Assembly (NCBI RefSeq): GCF_022664455.2
Contig: NZ_JAKRKC020000003.1
Span: 248,001 to 312,000 of the forward strand
DNA from: Actinomadura luzonensis
GTDB lineage: Bacteria; Actinomycetota; Actinomycetes; Streptosporangiales; Streptosporangiaceae
DNA: 64,000 nt
Direction of reading: 5' to 3'
The position numbers and the translations under genes are program-made. Positions 55,008 to 62,478 of the stretch are shown piece after piece. The notes below the pieces were generated by a model. It searched no databases and was not told where the DNA came from. It worked only from the letters and a program-made list of their open reading frames with translations. Every line of letters starts with the position of its first letter. Position 1 is the first letter of the stretch.

Positions 55008-57077
55008 TTACCTGCGGGGCTCGTTGGGGGTGTATATGGCAGTGGGGTTGATCGGGTCGTCGCCCGGACGGCGCTGGTCGCCGTCGAGGGCGTCGCCCCG
55101 CATCGCCGAGGGGTCCAGGCGCACCGTCGACTCGCCCTGCGCCTCGCCGCCCGGCCAGCCGGGGGTCGCGGGCGCGGCCGGGGCCTGGTGGGCCGGCTGG
55201 TACGGGCGCGGCTCGTAGCCGCCCTGCTGGGGCTCGTACGGGGCCTGGGACTGCGGGTGACCGAACGTGTAGTCGGGGACGCGCAGGTCAGGGGTGGTGC
55301 CGGCGGACGACTGGTACGTCTCCGCCTGCTGGTAGGCGTCGAGGAGCTGCTGGGAGCGCGGGTCCACGGGCGGGTCCGGCTCCTGGTACGACGGGGCCTG
55401 GCCGGCGCCTCCCGCGTACTCGGCGCCCGAGTACCCGGTGAACGGGGTGCCGCCCTGCTGGGGCTGGTCGAACGCGCTCTGCCCGTAGTACGGCTGCTGC
55501 GGCTGCTGCGCCGGCGGCTGGAACGGGACGCTCGGGGCGGTGTCGCCCGTCGGGTAGGACTGATCGCTGGGGGTGGCGAAGGAGTCCGGGGGTGCGTACG
55601 GGTTCGGGCTCGGGTGGCCGTAGAGGCTCGGCTGGCTGTCCGCAGGGACGTACGGGGCGGGCTGGTACTCCTGGGCGGGCGGGGTGTTGTACTCCTGCGG
55701 CGCGGGCGTCGCGTAGTCCGTGGCCGGCGGCGGGGTGGCGTAGTCGAGGGACGGCGCGGGGGTGGCGTAGTCGAGGGACGGGGCCGGGGTGGCGTAGTCC
55801 GGGGCCGGGGTCGCGTAGTCGGTGGATGGGGCCGGGGTCGCGTAGTCAGGGGCCGGGGTCGCGTAGTCGGGGAGGGCGTGGGCGTGGGCGGGGGCCGGGC
55901 GGTCCACGGTGGGCGCCGTGTCGGCGGGCGCGTAGGCGTGCTGCCCGAACGGCTGCTGGTCCTGGCCGGCGGCGAAGCCGGGGTTCGTGCCGTAGCCGGC
56001 GTCCTGGCCGGGGTTGGCGCCGTAGCCGGCGTCCTGGCCGCCGCCGGGGCCCTGCGGGGGCGCGTACGGCGAGTCGGGCCGGCCGAAGCCCTGCTGCTGG
56101 TCCTGCGGCGCGGCCGGGAGCGCGCCCCTGACCTGGGGGTGCGGCTGCTCGGCGGCCTGCTGCGGCTGGGGGGCGTAGGCGGGCTGCTGCGGGTCGGCGG
56201 GCGGGGCGTACGGGCCGGGGGCGGCGTGCTGGCCCGACAGGGGCTGGGCCGCCATGGGCTGGGGCTGGGCGGGCGCGGCGTGCTGCCCGGACGGCGGCTG
56301 CTGCCCGTACCCGCCGGGCCCGTGCTGGACCGGGCCGCCGGGCATCGGCGGCTGCTGGGGCATCGGGTGCTGCCCCGAGGGCGGCTGCTGGCCGTAGCCG
56401 GCGGCGGGCGCGGGCTGGTCCTGGGGGCCGAAGCCGGGGACGGGCGCGTCCTGGGGGCCGTAACCGGGCTGCTGCTGGCCGGACGGCGCCTGCTGGCCCA
56501 TCGGCGGCTGCTGCCCGTGGCCGGGGCCCGGCTGCGGCTGGCCGAACGCCTGCTCGGGCTGTCCGCCGAAACCGGGCTGCGGCTGCCCGAACTGCGGCTG
56601 CCCGAACTGCGGGTGGTGGTAGACCTGCGCGACCGGCCGGGCGGGCAGCACCTGCGGCAGGAGGTACACGAGCGCGACCGCCGTCAGCGCCAGCCGGGGC
56701 GCGCCCAGCAGCACGAACTCCACGGTCGAGCGCGCCCCGTCCCCGGCGAACAGCCCGAGCAGCAGCGACAGCATCCCGAACACGGCGGCGAGCAGCAGCC
56801 CGACGGCCGCCCCGTACGTGATCGGCTTGGCCTTGTCCGACGGCGTGCCGACCTTCGTGACCAGCAGCACCGCGCCGAGCAGCAGCGCCGTGACGACCGG
56901 GTCGGTGAGGCCGAAGAAGTTCGAGGCGGCCCGGCCGGTGAAGGACGAGCCGGAGGACGAGCCGATCAGGAGATGGCCGATCGTCAGCACCACGCTCACG
57001 AGCCCGGCCACGAGCATGATCCAGGCGGCCGGCTCCCGCAGCCGCGCAACGTCAAGTTTGCTCACAAGTACCCCCAT
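55008..57077 (-). CDS. Four-helix membrane protein with long Pro/Gln-rich repetitive tail
   Basis: 689 residues. Four helices occupy about residues 17-38, 60-80, 88-116 and 128-150 (WIMLVAGLVSVVLTIGHLLI, VTALLLGAVLLVTKVG). The rest (~150-689) is cytoplasmic low-complexity sequence rich in Pro, Gln, Gly, Tyr and Ala, including GQPQFGQPQPGFGGQ and a run of seven DYATP(A/P)P units. The end is more ordered (STVRLDPSAMRGDALDGDQR). ATG 57077 is chosen; GTG 57065 is equally possible. Such Streptomyces/Nonomuraea proteins next to fbiA are uncharacterised. It may scaffold or form condensates, which is speculation. Confidence 0.8.
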   Translation of the reverse strand: MGVLVSKLDVARLREPAAWIMLVAGLVSVVLTIGHLLIGSSSGSSFTGRAASNFFGLTDPVVTALLLGAVLLVTKVGTPSDKAKPITYGAAVGLLLAAVFGMLSLLLGLFAGDGARSTVEFVLLGAPRLALTAVALVYLLPQVLPARPVAQVYHHPQFGQPQFGQPQPGFGGQPEQAFGQPQPGPGHGQQPPMGQQAPSGQQQPGYGPQDAPVPGFGPQDQPAPAAGYGQQPPSGQHPMPQQPPMPGGPVQHGPGGYGQQPPSGQHAAPAQPQPMAAQPLSGQHAAPGPYAPPADPQQPAYAPQPQQAAEQPHPQVRGALPAAPQDQQQGFGRPDSPYAPPQGPGGGQDAGYGANPGQDAGYGTNPGFAAGQDQQPFGQHAYAPADTAPTVDRPAPAHAHALPDYATPAPDYATPAPSTDYATPAPDYATPAPSLDYATPAPSLDYATPPPATDYATPAPQEYNTPPAQEYQPAPYVPADSQPSLYGHPSPNPYAPPDSFATPSDQSYPTGDTAPSVPFQPPAQQPQQPYYGQSAFDQPQQGGTPFTGYSGAEYAGGAGQAPSYQEPDPPVDPRSQQLLDAYQQAETYQSSAGTTPDLRVPDYTFGHPQSQAPYEPQQGGYEPRPYQPAHQAPAAPATPGWPGGEAQGESTVRLDPSAMRGDALDGDQRRPGDDPINPTAIYTPNEPRR
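55696..55868 (-). repeat. Seven tandem DYATP(A/P)P-coding units
   Basis: Units of 21 or 27 bases encode DYATPAP, DYATPAP, STDYATPAP, DYATPAP, SLDYATPAP, SLDYATPPP and ATDYATPAP. The repeats lie within the cytoplasmic tail of the membrane protein and are reminiscent of variable low-complexity arrays. Confidence 0.85.
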
Positions 57078-57246
57078 CGGACCCTTTGGCCCGAAGGGAG
57101 TTTGCCACATCGTCAAGTCAGGCGTCGGGCGTCCCACCAACCCCTTACATCTCAATTCGGCCTATACCTGCAAGTACGCGGTTGCAGCCGGTGAAAACCA
57201 ACTCCCCCGCCCGGGCTTGTCGGAGCCCGGTGAAAGACTGAGGCCC

Positions 57247-58185
57247 ATGCACATCGTGTCACTCGCCGGCGGCATCGGCGGCGCCCGTTTCCTGCGCGGC
57301 CTGCGCGCCACCGAGCCGGACGCCACCATCACCGTGATCGGCAACACGGGCGACGACATCACGCTGTTCGGGCTGCGGGTCTGCCCCGACCTCGACACCG
57401 TCATGTACACCCTGGGCGGCGGCATCGACGAGGAGCAGGGCTGGGGCCGGGCCAAGGAGTCCCACGTGGTCAAGGAGGAGCTGGCCGCGTACGGCGTGGA
57501 GCCGCAGTGGTTCGGGCTCGGCGACCGCGACTTCGCCACCCACATCGTGCGCTCGCAGATGCTGGAGGCCGGCTATCCCCTGTCGCAGATCACCCAGGCG
57601 CTGTGCGCGCGCTGGCAGCCCGGCGTGCGCCTGCTGCCGATGACCGACGACCGCTGCGAGACGCACGTGGTGATCGAGGACGAGCGCGGCAGGCGCGCGG
57701 TGCACTTCCAGGAGTGGTGGGTGCGGCTGCGCGCCTCGGTGCCGGCGCGGTCGTTCGCGCTGGTGGGGGTCGACACCGCCAAGCCCGCGCCGGGCGTGCT
57801 CGACGCGATCAGGCAGGCCGACGTCGTCATCCTGCCGCCGTCCAACCCGGTGGTCAGCATCGGGACGATCCTCCAGGTCCCGGGCATCCGCGAGGCGCTG
57901 CTGCCCAAGACCGTCGTCGGCGTGTCGCCGATCATCGGCGGGGCGCCGGTGCGCGGCATGGCCGACGCCTGCCTGACGGCCATCGGCGTGGAGACCACCG
58001 CGCAGGCGGTGCTGGAGCTGTACGGCGCCGACCTCGTCGACGGCTGGCTCGTGGCCGAGGAGGACTCCGGCGTCGCGCTCGACGGCGTGCGGGTCGTGTC
58101 CCGCCCGATCCTCATGCATGACGCCGAGGCCGCCGCCGGCATCGCCCGTACCGCCCTCGACCTGGCCCTGGAGCTGTCCCGATGA
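57247..58185 (+). CDS. fbiA: 2-phospho-L-lactate transferase (F420 biosynthesis)
   Basis: Transfers the phospholactyl/phosphoenolpyruvyl moiety to Fo in coenzyme F420 synthesis; 312 residues. The substrate-binding N-terminus is HIVSLAGGIGGARFLRGL, followed by TVIGNTGDDITLFGLRVCPD, LGLGDRDFATHIV-like FGLGDRDFATHIVRSQ, and MTDDRCETHVVIED. The phosphate-binding part is VVILPPSNPVVSIGTILQV and GVSPIIGGAPVRGMADACL. ATG 57247 has GAGG upstream. fbiB follows with an ATGA overlap. The pair is orthologous to Rv3261-Rv3262. Confidence 0.96.
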   Translation: MHIVSLAGGIGGARFLRGLRATEPDATITVIGNTGDDITLFGLRVCPDLDTVMYTLGGGIDEEQGWGRAKESHVVKEELAAYGVEPQWFGLGDRDFATHIVRSQMLEAGYPLSQITQALCARWQPGVRLLPMTDDRCETHVVIEDERGRRAVHFQEWWVRLRASVPARSFALVGVDTAKPAPGVLDAIRQADVVILPPSNPVVSIGTILQVPGIREALLPKTVVGVSPIIGGAPVRGMADACLTAIGVETTAQAVLELYGADLVDGWLVAEEDSGVALDGVRVVSRPILMHDAEAAAGIARTALDLALELSR

Positions 58186-59465
58186 GCGATTCCCCGCAGC
58201 CCGCCACCCTTGAGGTGATCCCCGTCGAGGGCATCGGCGAGGTGCGGGCCGGCGACGACGTCGCGGCCCTGCTGTCCGGCGCCGGCCTGCGCGACGGCGA
58301 CATCGTCGTCGTCACCTCCAAGATCGTGAGCAAGGCCGAGGGCCGCGTCCGCCGCGCGCCCGACCGCCGCCAGGCCATCGAGGACGAGACCGAGCGGGTG
58401 GTCGCCCGGCGCGGCGACACCGTGATCGCCCAGACCCGGCACGGCTTCGTCATGGCCGCCGCCGGGGTCGACGCCTCCAACACCGATCCCGGCACCGTCC
58501 TGCTCCTGCCGGAGGACCCGGACGCCTCGGCCCGGCGCATCCGGGCGGGGCTCGGCGTGCGGGCGGGCGTGATCGTCTCCGACACCTTCGGGCGGCCGTG
58601 GCGCAACGGGCTGACCGACGTGGCGATCGGCGCGGCCGGGGTGCGGCCGCTCGACGACTTCCGTGGCCGCTCCGACGCCTACGGCAACGAGCTGAACGTC
58701 ACCGTGACGGCGCTCGCCGACGAGATCGCGGCGGCGGCCGAGCTGGTCAAGGGCAAGCTCGCGGGCGTGCCGGTGGCGATCGTGCGCGGCCTGGCCCACC
58801 TGGTCACCGACGAGGACGGCCCGGGTGCCGCGCCGCTGGTCCGCCCGGCCGACGAGGACCTGTTCCGGCACGGGTCGCGCGACGTCGTCTTCGCCCGGCG
58901 GACGATCAGGGAGTTCGCCGACCGGCCGGTCGACCCGCAGGCCGTGCGCCGGGCGGTGGCGGCGGGCATCGCCGCGCCCGCGCCGCACCACACCACGCCC
59001 TGGCGGTTCGTGCTGGTCGAGTCGCCCGAGACGCGCGTCAAGCTGCTCGACGCCATGCGCGAGGCCTGGATCGAGGACCTGCGGGGCGACGGGTTCGGCG
59101 AGCAGTCGATCGCCAAGCGGGTGCGGCGCGGCGACGTGCTGCGCAACGCGCCCTACCTGGTCGTGCCGTGCCTGGTGATGGAGGGCTCCCACACCTACCG
59201 CGACGACCGGCGCAACGCCGCCGAGCGCGAGATGTTCGTGGTGGCGACCGGGGCCGGGGTGGAGAACTTCCTCATCCAGCTCGCCGTCGAGGGCCTGGGG
59301 TCGGCGTGGGTGTCGTCCACGATGTTCTGCCGCCCGGTGGTGCGCGCGGTGCTCGACCTGCCGCCGGCGTGGGACCCGATGGGCTGCGTGGCGGTCGGGC
59401 ACCCGGCCGCGCCGCCGCGCGACCGGGCCCCGCGCGACCCTGCCGACTTCGTCCTGACGCGCTGA
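58182..59465 (+). CDS. fbiB: F420-0:gamma-glutamyl ligase fused to a nitroreductase-like domain
   Basis: Adds the poly-glutamate tail to F420; 427 residues. The CofE ligase domain is at 1-~245 (DGDIVVVTSKIVSKAEGRVR, VSDTFGRPWRNGLTDVAIGA, VTALADEIAAAAELVKGKLA). The C-terminal nitroreductase-fold domain is at ~250-427 (RRTIREFADRPVDPQAVRRA, ATGAGVENFLIQLAVEGLGS) and is thought in mycobacteria to reduce dehydro-F420-0 with FMN. This fusion is the actinobacterial form. ATG 58182 overlaps the fbiA stop (ATGA). Confidence 0.96.
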   Translation: MSDSPQPATLEVIPVEGIGEVRAGDDVAALLSGAGLRDGDIVVVTSKIVSKAEGRVRRAPDRRQAIEDETERVVARRGDTVIAQTRHGFVMAAAGVDASNTDPGTVLLLPEDPDASARRIRAGLGVRAGVIVSDTFGRPWRNGLTDVAIGAAGVRPLDDFRGRSDAYGNELNVTVTALADEIAAAAELVKGKLAGVPVAIVRGLAHLVTDEDGPGAAPLVRPADEDLFRHGSRDVVFARRTIREFADRPVDPQAVRRAVAAGIAAPAPHHTTPWRFVLVESPETRVKLLDAMREAWIEDLRGDGFGEQSIAKRVRRGDVLRNAPYLVVPCLVMEGSHTYRDDRRNAAEREMFVVATGAGVENFLIQLAVEGLGSAWVSSTMFCRPVVRAVLDLPPAWDPMGCVAVGHPAAPPRDRAPRDPADFVLTR

Positions 59466-59503
59466 CCCGGGGAGTGCGGCCGGGTCAGGGACCATTTACC
59501 GTT

Positions 59504-59516
59504 AGGAAACTTTCCT
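59504..59516. promoter_or_regulatory. Palindrome upstream of the LPMO gene
   Basis: AGGAAACTTTCCT is a perfect palindrome apart from the single central base. Similar motifs recur, to my recollection, ahead of secreted polysaccharide-degrading enzymes in Streptosporangiales and related actinobacteria. It is a likely operator for the LPMO gene; the factor is unknown. It is not a good dre match. Confidence 0.5.
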
Positions 59517-59546
59517 TTACATTTGGAGCATCCCCCCATGTAAAGG
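59514..59546 (+). promoter_or_regulatory. 9-bp inverted repeat covering the LPMO ribosome-binding site
   Basis: CCTTTACAT (59514-59522) and ATGTAAAGG (59538-59546) are exact reverse complements with a 15-base loop. The second arm contains AAAGG of the SD (AAAGGAG, 59542-59548), so the hairpin would hide it. The palindrome at 59504-59516 overlaps the first arm by three bases. Confidence 0.6.
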
Positions 59547-59556
59547 AGCCGCTTCC

Positions 59557-60300
59557 ATGCGAAGGATGCTCACGTTAGTCGCCGTGGCGGTGATCGCCGT
59601 CGCCGCCACGGTCTTCAACACCGGCCCCGCCCTGGCCCACGGGTACGTCAACGCGCCGCCCAGCCGCCAGGCCAACTGCGCGGCCGGCAAGGTGCCCGAC
59701 TGCGGCAACATCATCTACGAGCCGCAGAGCGTCGAGGGCCCGAAGGGGCTGCGCACCTGCAACGCCAACCTGTCGCAGTTCGCCCAGCTCAACGACGACA
59801 GCAAGCCGTGGCCGGTCGCCTCGGTGGGCACCACGGTCACCTTCACCTGGACGTTCACCGCCCGGCACGCCACGGCCAACTACGAGTACTACATCGGCAA
59901 CACCCGGGTCGCCGTGTTCGACGGAGGCGGGCAGCAACCGCCCGCGACGGTCTCGCACACGGTCAACCTGTCCGGCTTCACCGGCCGCCAGAAGGTCCTC
60001 GCGATCTGGAACATCTCCGACACCACCAACGCCTTCTACTCCTGCATCGACCTCCAGGTCGGCGGCGGCGGCAACCCCAGCCCGACGCCCACCCCGACCG
60101 TGACCCCGACCCGCACGCCCACCCCCACCCCGACCGCCACGCCCACCACCAGCCCGTCCGGCACGTGGCGCGCCGGCGTCGCCTACGCGGTCGGGAACAC
60201 CGTCACCTACAACGGGGTGACCTACCGCTGCATCCAGGCCCACACCTCCCTGGCCGGCTGGGAGCCGCCCAACGTCCCGGCCCTCTGGCAGCGCGTCTGA
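59557..60300 (+). CDS. AA10 lytic polysaccharide monooxygenase with CBM5/12 chitin-binding module
   Basis: Secreted copper enzyme that oxidatively cleaves chitin (or cellulose); 247 residues. Signal peptide cleavage before His28 (ALA/HGYVNAPPSRQ) gives the N-terminal copper ligand. The second ligand is His104 (FTARHATANYEYY) and an axial aromatic lies in NAFYSCIDLQV. Four Cys support disulfides (AGKVPDCG, RTCNANL). A Pro/Thr linker (~175-200) leads to a C-terminal CBM5/12-like module (TWRAGVAYAVGNTVTYNGVT, YRCIQAHTSLAGWEPPNVP). ATG 59557 has AAGGAG eight bases upstream. It breaks the line of F420 genes and may be under amino-sugar control together with the PTS island (inference). Confidence 0.94.
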   Translation: MRRMLTLVAVAVIAVAATVFNTGPALAHGYVNAPPSRQANCAAGKVPDCGNIIYEPQSVEGPKGLRTCNANLSQFAQLNDDSKPWPVASVGTTVTFTWTFTARHATANYEYYIGNTRVAVFDGGGQQPPATVSHTVNLSGFTGRQKVLAIWNISDTTNAFYSCIDLQVGGGGNPSPTPTPTVTPTRTPTPTPTATPTTSPSGTWRAGVAYAVGNTVTYNGVTYRCIQAHTSLAGWEPPNVPALWQRV

Positions 60301-60668
60301 CCCTCCCGGGAAGGGGACGCCCCACCCAGGCGCCCCCTGCCCCCGAGCGGGTCCGCGCCGGCCCGCCGCTGGACGGACGGCCGTCCCAGGCGAGGGGCCC
60401 TCCGGACGAGACACACCGTCCACGGAGCGGCACCCCGCCCGGCGGAGGGAGACGAGAGGCGCTTCGAGCGAGAGCCCGCCGTCGGATGCAGGACCGTCCC
60501 AACGGCGCGGGCCCCTTCGCGGCGGAGGCCGTCTCGGAGCGGGCCTTCGGACGGAAGTCCGCGCGAAGAGGATCCCAGAGGGACGCCTCTGGCGAAGGGC
60601 CCTGCGGGGCAGGAGTCCGGCGACGGCAGAGCGCCGGCCCGCTGCGGGAGAGCCAGGGCGGGGGTGGC
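60301..60668. other. 368-base non-coding stretch after the LPMO gene
   Basis: No gene is visible. The sequence is full of short GC-rich inverted pairs (for example GGGCCC runs and CGGACGGAAGTCCG near 60548), but none makes a clear terminator. It looks like untranslated or decayed DNA. Confidence 0.5.
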
Positions 60669-62417
60669 TTACGGGGTGGGTTTGCAGGTGGGGTGGCAGA
60701 GGCGGCGGGCGAGGGCGGCGAGGAAGACGTCGATGATCTCGTCCGGCCGCTGCGCCTCGTGCAGCGACCCGTTGGTGACGGCCGCGATCTGCCCGAGCGC
60801 CCCCCGGTCCACCCCGTTGCCGAAGGCGATGACGACGATCTGCACCGGCCGGTCCGGCCGCCATTCGCGGCGCAGGGTGTCGACGAGCCGCGTCAGGTCG
60901 ACGCCCTTGCCGTCGTCCTTGCCCGCCGTGATCACCAGCAGCGAGTTGTTCATCTCCTCCCGGTACTCGCCGGTCATCCGCCGGAAGCCGCTGAGGACGG
61001 CGTCGTAGAGCGAGCTGTCGCGTTTCGGATGGGCGGTGAGGGTGGAGGTGGCCTCGTCGAGGCGGCTGCGCCGGATGACCTGGCCGGTCTCGGGCTCGTT
61101 GATGGGGCCGAGCCCGACCAGCTCCCGGTAGCCCTTGACCTGGCCGAGCCCGTCCGCGAACTCCCACAGCCCCATGTGGGTGGACTCGGGGAAGAGCCGC
61201 AGCCCGATCTTGGCGGCCTCCAGCGCCACCTGCACCCGGGTGCTGCCCTTGAGCGGCTCGGCCATGTGCTTGCTGGTGTCGGCGAGCACGAGGATATTGG
61301 TGGGCGGGGCGAGCCGGCTCCAGGCGAGCAGCGCCTCGTCGATGTCCTGCGGCGTGACGGACGTGCGCACCCTGGGCTCGGCGGCCGGGATCTGCGGCCC
61401 CGGCGAGATCGGCCCCTGCTTGCCGTCGCCCGACCTGAAGCCGGCCCGCCGCACGATCTCCTGCGCCTGCGGCCCCTTCAGCCAGTCGGCGAACAGGGTG
61501 GACGCCTCCGCCACGACCGGGTCGGTGGCGGTGACGACGTACGGGTAGTCGAGCTCGATCGTGCCCTCGCGCGGGTGCAGCGCCACGACCGGGTCGGCGG
61601 AGGGCCGCAGGTTGTGGTTCCGCACCGACTGCTCGGGCACGATGACGACGGGCCGCCGCCAGAACGTGCGGTCGTCCACGGCGGCCAGCATGCTGCGGTA
61701 GTCGGGCGCCGAGCCGGCCTGCGCCCAGCGCACGAACGCGGTCAGGGCCTTGTCGGCCTCGGGCCCGGTGCCGACGACGTCCCGGGCGGCGGCCACGGTC
61801 GCGATGCCCGCCCCGGCCAGCGAGGGGTCGGGGACGCGGACGACGTCGGGCTCGTCGGCCGTGGGCGTGAGCCGCCCACGCACCGTGGACGGGAACACCA
61901 TCCGCCAGTTCATCTCCGTCCGGCCGACGGAGAAGCGCTGCGCCAGCGACGCCCGCGTGGCGAACACCAGCGGCGACGTGGCGACCACGCTCTCCCCGGC
62001 CGGCAGCGAGCTGGCCCCCTGCTGGCGGGCGAGCCGGATCCAGGCCGAGGAGTCGGCGATCCAGCCGTCAGGACGTTCGCGCAGCACGCCCGCCCGGTCG
62101 CCGATGAGGGTGCGGAGGACGGTGGCCGGCGGCTGCTCGGTCACCTGGACCAGCACGCACCGGCCGCCCGTGGACGTCTTGGTGTCGTTGAAGCGCCCGG
62201 CCGCCTCCATGACCGCCGGGGCGACGTCGACCGCCGCCGCGACGCTCACCAGGACTGGCTCCCGCGTGGAGCACAACGCTCCGGCGCCGCCGAGCACCAC
62301 GGTCAGCGCGGCGGCCACGATGGCCACCGCCGCCAGCCCGGCCAGCATGCCCCTGCGCAGCGCCCTACTGCGCCGCTGCTCGGGGGACAGCGCGGCGCGA
62401 TGCCGACCCAACCGCAC
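60669..62417 (-). CDS. Solute-binding plus von Willebrand A domain membrane protein
   Basis: 582 residues. One N-terminal helix (~23-45) anchors an extracytoplasmic protein. A periplasmic-binding-like domain (~50-330: VSVAAAVDVAPAVMEAAGRF, WIRLARQQGASSLPAGESVV, YPYVVTATDPVVAEASTLFA) is followed by a vWA domain (~365-575: NILVLADTSKHMAEPLKGST, LFPESTHMGLWEFADGLGQV, NNSLLVITAGKDDGKGVDLT). The MIDAS motif reads DTSKH where DxSxS is usual, so metal binding may be altered. GTG 62417 is the start, without a clear SD. It lies between the LPMO and fbiC genes; function unknown. Confidence 0.87.
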   Translation of the reverse strand: MRLGRHRAALSPEQRRSRALRRGMLAGLAAVAIVAAALTVVLGGAGALCSTREPVLVSVAAAVDVAPAVMEAAGRFNDTKTSTGGRCVLVQVTEQPPATVLRTLIGDRAGVLRERPDGWIADSSAWIRLARQQGASSLPAGESVVATSPLVFATRASLAQRFSVGRTEMNWRMVFPSTVRGRLTPTADEPDVVRVPDPSLAGAGIATVAAARDVVGTGPEADKALTAFVRWAQAGSAPDYRSMLAAVDDRTFWRRPVVIVPEQSVRNHNLRPSADPVVALHPREGTIELDYPYVVTATDPVVAEASTLFADWLKGPQAQEIVRRAGFRSGDGKQGPISPGPQIPAAEPRVRTSVTPQDIDEALLAWSRLAPPTNILVLADTSKHMAEPLKGSTRVQVALEAAKIGLRLFPESTHMGLWEFADGLGQVKGYRELVGLGPINEPETGQVIRRSRLDEATSTLTAHPKRDSSLYDAVLSGFRRMTGEYREEMNNSLLVITAGKDDGKGVDLTRLVDTLRREWRPDRPVQIVVIAFGNGVDRGALGQIAAVTNGSLHEAQRPDEIIDVFLAALARRLCHPTCKPTP

Positions 62418-62478
62418 GAGGACGATTCTCCCAGGCTGGGGCGGGCCGCACGCAACCCGTCGTTAGAACCTGTTACAA

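Noticed and set aside
55696..55868. CRISPR-like array
   Set aside because: Units of 21 and 27 bases are contiguous, in frame and encode DYATPAP; there are no unique spacers.
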